Assembly: GCA_946482115.1 (NCBI GenBank) | Contig: CAMLQP010000024.1 | Coordinates: forward strand, 1 to 20,055 | DNA: 20,055 bases | Direction: 5' to 3' | From: an uncultured Comamonadaceae bacterium | GTDB taxonomy: Bacteria > Pseudomonadota > Gammaproteobacteria > Burkholderiales > Burkholderiaceae | In this document: piece by piece, positions 6,325-13,183 of the stretch | Position numbering within the stretch: position 1 is the first letter of the stretch | How the letters are laid out: each line of letters opens with the position of its first letter | Translations under genes and position numbers: made by a program | Notes under the pieces: generated by a model | What the model saw: the letters and a program-made list of their open reading frames with translations, nothing else | Told to the model about the DNA's origin: nothing | The model's database searches: none

Positions 6325-7334
6325 TGCCCGGCGCGTTGCCCGCGTGGGCGGTCTGGGCCTGTGGTGCCTGGTGTGTCCTGGCGCTCATCTGGCTGTGGGC
6401 GCTGGGCGCGGACGTGAAGGCCAAGTGGATGCACCGTCTGCATGCCCTGCTGCCCGTGGGTGCCATGGTGGCGCTCCTGCTGCTGCCGCCCGAGGCGATG
6501 CTGGCGTCGTGGCTGCGCACCTGGCTGCTGGCCGGCGCCTTCATCGTCGCCTTTCTCACGCCGGTCTGGCTGGTGACCCTGGCCACCCGCAACTCGGGCG
6601 TCATGGATGTCGTGTACTCGCCTACCGCCGTGGTGCCCGTGGCGGGGCTGATCCTGCTGGCGGGGGAGCCGGACACGCGGGGGTGGATGGTCCTTGCGGT
6701 CATGGGCCTCTGGTCGGCGCGGCTGATACGGCACGCGAGCGCCACCAACCTGGGCGTCAAGGGCGAGCAGCAGCCCTACGCCAGCTGGCGCACCAAGTTC
6801 GGCGGCCATTGGTGGTGGTGGAGCTATTTCCAGGTTTTCCTGCTCCAGGGCGGCATCGTCTGGATCTGGGTACTGCCCCTGGTGTTCTTCGTGGAGACGT
6901 CCGCCCGGACCTGGGGCGCCACCGACTACCTGGGCCTCGCGGTCTGGGTCGTGGGCTTCTTCTTCCAGGCTGTGGGTGACTGGCAGCTCAAGCGGTTCAA
7001 GCAAGATCCCGCGAACAAGGGTCAGGTGCTCCAGTCTGGACTGTGGTCGCTGACCCGGCACCCCAACTACTTCGGTGAAGCCACCATGTGGCTGGGGTAC
7101 TGCTGCTTTGGTTTCGCCCACCCATGGGGCGCGCTGGGGCTGCTGTCGGTCGCCTATGTCACATGGTTCATGAGCCGGGGTTCGGCCGCGGCGATGCTGG
7201 ACCGGCACATGCTGCGGACCAAACCCGCCTACGCCGACTACGTGCGGCGGGTACCCGGCTTCTGCCCGTTCTTCAAGTCATCCCGGGACGAGGCCCTGCT
7301 GCAGTGGGCGGCGGCCAGGCAGGCGAGAAGCTAG
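6321..7334 (+). CDS. DUF1295 / steroid 5-alpha-reductase-like integral membrane protein
   Basis: A 337-residue polytopic membrane protein of the DUF1295 family (steroid 5-alpha-reductase C-terminal/isoprenylcysteine methyltransferase-like fold). Several hydrophobic spans occur (roughly 10-30, 42-58, 68-86, 100-114, 121-135, 172-192, 202-218, 256-283). The signature GLWSLTRHPNYFGE is at about 240-253, preceded by FKQDPANKGQ and followed near the end by YADYVRRVPGF. Eukaryotic relatives reduce the C=C of enones or methylate prenylcysteine; bacterial DUF1295 proteins are mostly uncharacterised. The ATG at 6321 overlaps the SDR stop; ATG 6324 gives better spacing from GGAGGG (6312-6317). Placement with an SDR suggests a redox step on a hydrophobic enone; this is inference. 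Confidence 0.88.
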   Translation: MMPGALPAWAVWACGAWCVLALIWLWALGADVKAKWMHRLHALLPVGAMVALLLLPPEAMLASWLRTWLLAGAFIVAFLTPVWLVTLATRNSGVMDVVYSPTAVVPVAGLILLAGEPDTRGWMVLAVMGLWSARLIRHASATNLGVKGEQQPYASWRTKFGGHWWWWSYFQVFLLQGGIVWIWVLPLVFFVETSARTWGATDYLGLAVWVVGFFFQAVGDWQLKRFKQDPANKGQVLQSGLWSLTRHPNYFGEATMWLGYCCFGFAHPWGALGLLSVAYVTWFMSRGSAAAMLDRHMLRTKPAYADYVRRVPGFCPFFKSSRDEALLQWAAARQARS

Positions 7335-7368
7335 CGCGATGTGGTGCCACCCGGCGCCGGATCGGGGA

Positions 7369-8295
7369 TCACTCGAAGCGGATGCTGGTGCGCTGCAAGG
7401 CGGCGTCGCAGTGAGGGCACTTCCAGTGAGGCTGAAGCAGGTGGCCACAGACGCGATGCATCACCAGCAGGGGCGGTTCGCCGTTCCACAGCCATTGGTC
7501 GCCCCAGCGGATAAGCTCCACCGTGATCGGGAAGGTGGCCACCGCGGCCCGCGTCAGGCGGTACTCCTGGCGCGACCCGGCGTAGGACTGGCCCCGCAGC
7601 ATGCCCATGGCCTGCAGCTCTTCCAGGCGGTCGCTCAGCGACGTTGGCCAGATTCCGGTCGCCGCGGACAGCTCGGAGAAGGTTTTCTGCCCCTGGAAGG
7701 CCGCTGCCATCAGCGCCGTGTTCCAGCGGTCACCGAACACCCGCATCAGGGTGGGCAGGCTGCCCCGGGCGTCGCTGTGCGACTTGCGGTAGCGCTTGCG
7801 CTCAGCCAGGGGTGGGCCGGATTCGGCTGGGCCGCCGGGGCCTGCCACGCCGTAGGTGTCGAACGGAGACACCGGCGCGTCGCAATGCCCGCACGCGTAG
7901 ACCGGGTCGATCGCCTGTCCGCAGGCGGTGTGGACCAGCCGGCTGCGCGGCCGGTCATGGACCGGTGAGGCATCGTCCACGCCGGTGCCCCAATGGCGCT
8001 CCCACTGCCACATGCCGATGAGCATCCCCCACAGGCCCAGGCCCTTGTCGGTCAGTCGGTACTCGGGGTGTGCCCCGGGAATTTCGACCTTTGCCAGCAG
8101 ACCGTCCCGGCACATGCGGTCCAGGCGATCACTCAGCACGGCCCTCGAGGCCTCCAGCTCGCGCATGTACTCGCTGAACCGGCGCACGCCGCGGAAGCTC
8201 GTGCGCAGGATGCGCAGCACCCAGGCGTCGCCCAGCACCTCGATGGCGCGGGACGCGCCGCTGGCGTGGAATCCGGGGGACATGGCTTCTTGCAT
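7369..8295 (-). CDS. Tandem-duplicated HxlR-family transcriptional regulator with two zinc-ribbon-like motifs
   Basis: A 308-residue regulator containing two HxlR winged-helix domains in one chain (about residues 15-105 and 178-270). Ordinary HxlR proteins have one domain of about 110-150 residues and dimerise. Each domain has the typical pattern 'lGd-rW...L...F...R-F-s-E' then 'l-S-D-R-L', and a wing ending EYRLT. Each is followed by the same metal-ligand spacing H-x2-C-x9-C-x2-C (His122, Cys125, Cys135, Cys138; His280, Cys283, Cys293, Cys296), suggesting a small zinc ribbon. Start at 8295 or 8283; neither has a strong ribosome site. It faces the first operon and diverges from the thiolase operon. 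Motif copy 3 lies just upstream of its start, consistent with autoregulation. It is the best candidate to bind the four 19-bp motifs. Confidence 0.88.
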   Translation of the reverse strand: MQEAMSPGFHASGASRAIEVLGDAWVLRILRTSFRGVRRFSEYMRELEASRAVLSDRLDRMCRDGLLAKVEIPGAHPEYRLTDKGLGLWGMLIGMWQWERHWGTGVDDASPVHDRPRSRLVHTACGQAIDPVYACGHCDAPVSPFDTYGVAGPGGPAESGPPLAERKRYRKSHSDARGSLPTLMRVFGDRWNTALMAAAFQGQKTFSELSAATGIWPTSLSDRLEELQAMGMLRGQSYAGSRQEYRLTRAAVATFPITVELIRWGDQWLWNGEPPLLVMHRVCGHLLQPHWKCPHCDAALQRTSIRFE

Positions 8296-8321
8296 GGTGA
8301 ATGGATAACAGAAAAATTATT

Positions 8322-8340
8322 GTCTGTCTATGGTAGTTTC
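8322..8340 (+). promoter_or_regulatory. 19-bp operator-like motif, copy 3 (hxlR side)
   Basis: GTCTGTCTATGGTAGTTTC, lying 27 bp upstream of the hxlR-type start at 8295 and exactly 54 bp before copy 4. It shares the GTCT....GTAGTTT core with the other copies. Confidence 0.62.
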
Positions 8341-8375
8341 AATGATGCGACCATGAGCTGAATGAGGCAAACTTT

Positions 8376-8394
8376 GTCTTCTTATAGTAGTTTT
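8376..8394 (+). promoter_or_regulatory. 19-bp operator-like motif, copy 4 (thiolase side)
   Basis: GTCTTCTTATAGTAGTTTT, ending 29 bp before the thiolase-like start codon at 8424. It is nearly identical to copy 1. It contains TATAGT, which could also serve as a -10 box, but no matching -35 hexamer is seen. Confidence 0.65.
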
Positions 8395-8423
8395 AGTTGA
8401 GCGACATTTTCGGAAGAGCACAT

Positions 8424-9620
8424 ATGGACTACCCGGTCATTATCGAGGCACTGCGAACCCCACGGGGCTCGGCCAAGAGCAGTGGTGCCCTGCACACCCT
8501 CATGCCCGCGCAGCTGCTGGCGGGGCACTTGGGCGTGCTGCGCGAGCAGGTTGGCGTGGACCCCGAAGCGGTGGTGGATGCCGTCTTTGGCTGCGTGACC
8601 CAGACCGGCGAGCAGGGGGGCAACATCGGCAAGGTGGCCAGCCTGCTCGCGGGCTGGAGCCCCCGCATGTCGGCGGTCACCATCAACCGCTACTGCGCCT
8701 CGGGCCTGAGTGCGGTGCACTGGGCGGCGCAGCAGGCGGTGCAGATGGACGCGCTGACCCTCGGCGGGGGGGTGGAGATGATGTCGCGCGTGCCCATGCA
8801 GGGCGACCACGCGCCGCATTACTCCGACCGGGCGCTGTCCGAGGCGGTCGGGTTCCTGCCGCCGCCCTGGACCTCCGACCTGGTGGCGACCCGCCACGGC
8901 TTCACCCGCGAGCAGTGCGATGGGTACGCAGCGCTGTCGCAGGCGCGCGCCTGCGCCGCGCGCGACCAGGTGCCGATGCCGTCGATGCGCGCCGTCCATG
9001 GTGCCGACGGCACGCTGCTGCTCGACCACGACGAGAACCCGCGTCCGGGCAGCACGGTCGAGAAGCTCGCCACGCTCAAGGCGATTTATGCCGAAGGGGC
9101 CGAGGCGCTGGATGCCTGGGGACTGGCCAACGAGCCGGGGCTGTCCCGCATCGATCACGTGCACACCGCCGCCAATGCGCCGTGCTTGGCAGATGGCGCG
9201 GCTGCGGTCCTGCTGGGGTCTGCCTCGGCGGCGAGCCGTGCAGGGTTGCGTCCGCGCGGCCGGATCGTCGCGATGGCGGATGCCTGCGTGCCGCTGGCGC
9301 AGACCGGGGCCGTGGACGCCACGCGGCGAGCGCTGGCGATGGCCGGCCTGACCGTCGCGGACATCGACCTCTGGGAGGTCCGCGACTCGTTCGCGGCCAT
9401 CACGCTGCATTACCTCCGGGAACTGCAGATCCCGCTGGAGCGCTTCAACGTCAACGGCAGCTCCATCGCTCTGGGCCATCCGCTGGGGGCCACCGGGGCG
9501 ATGCTCGTCAGCTGCCTGCTCGACGAAATGGACCGACAGGACCTGCGTCTGGGCGTCGTCGCCATCACCGGCGCGGCCGGGGTGGCCACCGCCAGCGTGA
9601 TCGAGCGTCTGCCCCGCTGA
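8424..9620 (+). CDS. Thiolase-superfamily protein (acetyl-CoA acyltransferase-like) with altered active site
   Basis: A 398-residue thiolase-fold protein. The nucleophile loop NRYCASGLSA gives Cys91, and the GHP loop NGSSIALGHPLGATGA gives His352. GGGVEMMSRVP is typical of FadA/PaaJ-type thiolases. Two usual catalytic elements are changed. The NEAF-type motif reads RDSF (320-323), and the C-terminal CxG cysteine is replaced by Thr382 in AITGAAG. The usual GG before the GHP loop is SS. Start ATG 8424 is chosen for GGAAGAG at 8412-8418; an in-frame TTG at 8397 would begin right at the operator and is less likely. It is the first gene of an operon with the oxygenase, hydrolase and CoA-transferase. 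Expected role: thiolytic cleavage of a 3-ketoacyl-CoA, or a non-standard acyl transfer given the lost residues. Confidence 0.88.
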   Translation: MDYPVIIEALRTPRGSAKSSGALHTLMPAQLLAGHLGVLREQVGVDPEAVVDAVFGCVTQTGEQGGNIGKVASLLAGWSPRMSAVTINRYCASGLSAVHWAAQQAVQMDALTLGGGVEMMSRVPMQGDHAPHYSDRALSEAVGFLPPPWTSDLVATRHGFTREQCDGYAALSQARACAARDQVPMPSMRAVHGADGTLLLDHDENPRPGSTVEKLATLKAIYAEGAEALDAWGLANEPGLSRIDHVHTAANAPCLADGAAAVLLGSASAASRAGLRPRGRIVAMADACVPLAQTGAVDATRRALAMAGLTVADIDLWEVRDSFAAITLHYLRELQIPLERFNVNGSSIALGHPLGATGAMLVSCLLDEMDRQDLRLGVVAITGAAGVATASVIERLPR

Positions 9621-9641
9621 ATCCACAAAACGGAGAACCTG

Positions 9642-11117
9642 ATGATCGACATCCACGCGAAATACCCGCTGACCTGCCTGCCCTCGGACAACCCCTATCT
9701 GTCGGACGGCCATGAGCCGGTGGACACGGAATGGACGGCGGACACCGCCTCGCTCGAGGTGATCGGCGACATCCCGCGGGACTTGAACGGCGTGTACCTG
9801 CGCAACGGGCATAACCAGATCCACGAGCCGATGGGCAAGTACCACCCCTTCGACGGCGACGGCATGATCCACGGCATGTATTTCCGCGATGGGCAGGCGA
9901 CCTACCGCAACCGCTTCATCCGCACCACCGGGTTCCTGGCGGAGCAGGCGGCTGGCCACTCCCTGTGGCCGGGCATCATCGAGCCGCGCAAGGCCGTCCG
10001 CAGGGGCTGGGGTTCCATCGGCGCCATGAAGGACAACGCGGGCACCGACGTGAAGGTGCATGCCGGCCGGGCCATAGCGGCCATGAGCCAGTGCAGCGAG
10101 CCCTATCGCCTGGACCCCGTCAGCCTGGAGACCCTGGGCCCTGACGCGAACTGGGCCCGCGCCCTGGGGGACCGGGGCATTTCGTCGCACTTCCAGGTCG
10201 ACGAACACAGCGGGGACATGATGTTCTTCAACTACGGCGAAAAGGCGCCGTACTTCAACTACGGCGTCGTCAACGCGCGCAACGAACTGGTCCACTATGA
10301 GCCGATCGAGCTGCCTCATCCCACCTGGCCGCACGACCTCGGCATGAGCGAGCGCCACTGCGTAATCCACGACCTGTCGATGTTCTTCGACCCCGAGGGC
10401 CTGAGCAAGGGACAGCACCGGCTCAAGTTCCACCGCGACGTGCCGGCGCGCTTCGGCGTCATCCCGCGCTTCGGCACCAGCCGCGACATCCGGTGGTTCG
10501 AAGGCCAGCCGTGCTACATCCTGCACCTGGCCAACACCTATGAGGTCGGGGACGAGATCATCATGGACGGTGCGATCCAGACCAACCCCGTGCCCGACCT
10601 GGGCGATCTGCCCAAGGATGGTTACGCCCGCATGAACGCCCTGCTCTCCATGGACCGGCAGGAGACGCGCATGCACCGCTGGTACTTCAATCTGAAGACG
10701 GGCCAGACCCGCGAGGAGGACCTGGACGACGAGGTTACCGAGTTCTCCATGGTCAGCGGGCAGTTCAAGGGCCGCCCCAACCGCTACGTCTACAACGCGA
10801 TCATGCAGCCGAACTGGACGCTGGTCGGGCTGAAGAAGTACGACTGGCTCACGGGACAGGCGCAGCGCTGGGAGGCGCCAGCGGGCTGCTTCGTCAGCGA
10901 AACCCCGTTCGCGCCCCGCGACGGTTCCAGCGGCGAGGACGACGGCTACCTCGTGACTTTCGTCACCAACCTCAACACCCGCAAGGGCGAGTGTGCCATC
11001 TTCGACGCCCGCGACATCACCCGGGGACCGATTTGCCGCATCGTGCTGCCGGGCCACATCCCGATGGGCGCGCACGCCAGCTGGACACCAGCCAACGCGC
11101 TGAAGGAGCCGGCATGA
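9642..11117 (+). CDS. Carotenoid-cleavage-oxygenase family (RPE65/CCD) non-heme iron oxygenase
   Basis: A 491-residue seven-bladed-propeller oxygenase of the CCD superfamily, which splits C=C bonds of carotenoids, apocarotenoids or stilbenes with O2. The four iron-ligand histidines are visible: His183 (SSHFQVD), His231 (PHDLGMS), His295 (LHLANTYE) and His478 (GAHASW). Other landmarks are the N-terminal LNGVYLRNGHN, HPFDGDGMIHGM (68-79), FGVIPRFG (271-278) and TEFSMV with Glu367. The family text RNGPNP reads RNGHNQ here. A position where isoeugenol-type enzymes have Glu (KEDGLPYEL) reads SQCSEPYRL. The subgroup resembles the 'FGVIPR-IRWFE-P-LH' bacterial oxygenases, whose substrates vary. No signal peptide. 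RBS GGAGAA precedes ATG 9642; the stop overlaps the hydrolase start. Substrate unknown. Confidence 0.92.
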   Translation: MIDIHAKYPLTCLPSDNPYLSDGHEPVDTEWTADTASLEVIGDIPRDLNGVYLRNGHNQIHEPMGKYHPFDGDGMIHGMYFRDGQATYRNRFIRTTGFLAEQAAGHSLWPGIIEPRKAVRRGWGSIGAMKDNAGTDVKVHAGRAIAAMSQCSEPYRLDPVSLETLGPDANWARALGDRGISSHFQVDEHSGDMMFFNYGEKAPYFNYGVVNARNELVHYEPIELPHPTWPHDLGMSERHCVIHDLSMFFDPEGLSKGQHRLKFHRDVPARFGVIPRFGTSRDIRWFEGQPCYILHLANTYEVGDEIIMDGAIQTNPVPDLGDLPKDGYARMNALLSMDRQETRMHRWYFNLKTGQTREEDLDDEVTEFSMVSGQFKGRPNRYVYNAIMQPNWTLVGLKKYDWLTGQAQRWEAPAGCFVSETPFAPRDGSSGEDDGYLVTFVTNLNTRKGECAIFDARDITRGPICRIVLPGHIPMGAHASWTPANALKEPA

Positions 11118-11929
11118 TCCGGCAAGTCGATACCCTCCTGCCCGACCACTCGGTGTCCCACGCCCATGGTGAGCCGAAAGGCACCACGGTGTTCGTGCTC
11201 CACGGGGCATTCGGCGCCAAGGAATACTGGCGTGCCCAGGTCGCCTGCCTGGTGAGCAACGGCTACCGCGTCGTAGCGTGGGACGCGCCGGGCTATGGCC
11301 TGTCGCCCCTGCCGCCGGGGTTCGGCATCGACCTGTGCGCGCAAGCCCTGGCCGCCCTGTTGCGCCAGCAGGGCGGTGCGCGCAACGTGGTCATGGGTCA
11401 CAGCATGGGTGGCATGATCGCCCAGCGCGCGTGGGCACATGCTCCCGAGCTCATCCACGGCTACATACTGTCCGCCACCAGCGCGGCCTTCGGCCAGCCC
11501 GACGGCGAATGGCAGCGCGAGTTCGTGCGCCAGCGCGTGGCGCCGCTGGACGCGGGCCGCTCCATTCCGGATTACGCGCCCGACATGCTGCGCGGCATGA
11601 TGGCACCCGGCGCCGCGGGGCCCACCGTCGATCTCCTGATCGACACCGTCAGCGGCATGCGGGAGGAGACGTTCCGCGCGGCGGTGGCGGCCATTGCCTC
11701 GTACGATGGACGCCAGCTGCTACCCGGCATGCAGGTGCCCGCGCTGTGCATCGCGGGCGAACTGGACCGGACGGCGCCGGCCGCCGTGATGCAGAAAATG
11801 GCGACCAAGATGCCCCGGGCGCGCTTCATGGAACTCAAGGGCCTGGGGCATTTCGGCTGGGCCGAAGACCCTGGCGTTTTCAACGCTGCTCTGCTGGCCT
11901 TTCTGGCCGAGAGCGGGAGCGGATCGTGA
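11114..11929 (+). CDS. Alpha/beta hydrolase
   Basis: A 271-residue alpha/beta hydrolase with an intact triad: Ser97 in the elbow GHSMGG, Asp218 in AGELDRT, and His246 in GLGHFGWAEDP. The oxyanion segment is LHGAFG (29-34). A cap region occupies about 125-200. The ATG at 11114 overlaps the oxygenase stop (ATGA) and has AAGGAG 5 bp upstream (11103-11108), so translation is coupled. By family it could be an esterase, lactonase, CoA-thioesterase or C-C bond hydrolase of the meta-cleavage type; sequence alone does not decide. Its position between a double-bond-cleaving oxygenase and a CoA-transferase suggests it acts on a cleavage product or releases the oxygenase substrate from an ester. Confidence 0.9.
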   Translation: MIRQVDTLLPDHSVSHAHGEPKGTTVFVLHGAFGAKEYWRAQVACLVSNGYRVVAWDAPGYGLSPLPPGFGIDLCAQALAALLRQQGGARNVVMGHSMGGMIAQRAWAHAPELIHGYILSATSAAFGQPDGEWQREFVRQRVAPLDAGRSIPDYAPDMLRGMMAPGAAGPTVDLLIDTVSGMREETFRAAVAAIASYDGRQLLPGMQVPALCIAGELDRTAPAAVMQKMATKMPRARFMELKGLGHFGWAEDPGVFNAALLAFLAESGSGS

Positions 11930-11947
11930 CGGACACAAGGAGGCACG

Positions 11948-13183
11948 ATGGCAGCAGCACTTGACGGGGTGCGCGTGCTCGATCTCACCCGGGTGGTCGC
12001 GGGGCCCTGGTGCACGCAGACCCTGGCCGACCTGGGCGCCGAGGTCATCAAGGTCGAGAAGCCCGACGGCGGCGACGACACGAGGCGGGTGGGGCCCTTT
12101 GCTGGCAGCCCGTCCGATGGCGACTCGGCCTTCTTCCTCGGCGTGAACCGCAACAAGAAGTCGGTCGCGGTGGACATCAGCACGTCGGACGGCCAGGCGC
12201 TGCTGCGCGAGCTGGCCGCTTGCAGCGACGTGCTGGTTGAGAACTTCAAGGTGGGCGATCTTCGGCGCTACGGCCTGGACTACGCTTCGCTGAGTCGCGA
12301 CAACCCCGGTCTGATCTATTGCAGCGTGACCGGGTTCGGCCAGGACGGCCCCTACGCCAGCCGGCCCGCCTACGACTCGGTGCTGCAGGCCATGTGCGGC
12401 CTGATGAGCACCTGCGGGCATCCGGACGGCGAGCCCGGCGCCGGACCGATGCGGGCCGGTGTCCCGATCGCGGACATCTTCACCGGCCTGTATGCCGCGG
12501 TCGCGGTGCTGGCGGCGGTGATCCAGCGGCGAGAGCACGGACGGGGACAGTTCATCGACATGGCCATGGTCGATGCCACCACGGCCGTCATGGGCCATCT
12601 CGCGCTCGGTTACCTGATGACGGGCGAGGCGCCCCGGCGGCAGGGCAACAACAACCCCATCACGGCGCCGTCCGAGGTGTTCAGGGCGCAAGACGGCTAC
12701 TTCTCGATGAGCGCTGGCAACAACGGTCAGTTTCTGGCGATGCTCGATGCCTTGGAGCTCCCGGCCGACGTCGCGCAGGACCCGCGCTTCGTCACCAACA
12801 TCGAGCGCATCCGGCACCGCCCCGCGCTTCATGCCTTGCTGGAGTCGGTCACGCTCACCCGTCCGGTCGCGGAATGGGTGGAGCGACTCTCGGCCCGGAC
12901 CGTTCCTTGCGCGGCCATCAACGACATGAAGCAGGTGTTCGAAGACCCGCAGGTAAAGCACCGCGACCTGCACCTGGAGGTGCCGCACGGCAGCGGCCGC
13001 ACGGTGCCGACCCTGCGCAGCCCCTTGCACCTCCCCCTGTCCCCGGTGTCCTACGCCGCGCCGCCCATGCTTGGCGAGCACACCATCGAGGTGCTGCAAG
13101 GCCTGCTGGGCAAGCCCGCTGCGGAGATTGAACGGCTGCGACATGCGGGCGTCGCCGCTGCGCCCGCCAGACGGTCTGCCTAA
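11948..13183 (+). CDS. CaiB/BaiF (class III) CoA-transferase
   Basis: A 411-residue family III CoA-transferase, which moves CoA between carboxylic acids through an aspartyl-CoA thioester. The N-terminus GVRVLDLTRVVAGPWCTQTLADLGAEVIKVEKP is diagnostic. Further landmarks are NRNKKSVAVD, SVTGFGQDGPYASRPAYD and GVPIADIFTGLYAA, in which Asp176 is the expected catalytic aspartate. RGQFIDMAMVD follows, and the C-terminal half has VPCAAIND and DPQVKHRD. Length is normal. RBS AAGGAGG lies at 11938-11944. It is the last gene of the thiolase-oxygenase-hydrolase operon and presumably activates the acid derived from the cleaved substrate. Its TAA (13181-13183) overlaps the stop of the convergent oxidoreductase gene. 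Confidence 0.94.
   Translation: MAAALDGVRVLDLTRVVAGPWCTQTLADLGAEVIKVEKPDGGDDTRRVGPFAGSPSDGDSAFFLGVNRNKKSVAVDISTSDGQALLRELAACSDVLVENFKVGDLRRYGLDYASLSRDNPGLIYCSVTGFGQDGPYASRPAYDSVLQAMCGLMSTCGHPDGEPGAGPMRAGVPIADIFTGLYAAVAVLAAVIQRREHGRGQFIDMAMVDATTAVMGHLALGYLMTGEAPRRQGNNNPITAPSEVFRAQDGYFSMSAGNNGQFLAMLDALELPADVAQDPRFVTNIERIRHRPALHALLESVTLTRPVAEWVERLSARTVPCAAINDMKQVFEDPQVKHRDLHLEVPHGSGRTVPTLRSPLHLPLSPVSYAAPPMLGEHTIEVLQGLLGKPAAEIERLRHAGVAAAPARRSA

Noticed and set aside
8382..11210. A 942-codon open frame on the minus strand
   Set aside because: It is antisense to the thiolase and oxygenase genes, which have intact motifs; its translation is low-complexity with no domain. High GC leaves opposite-strand frames open.
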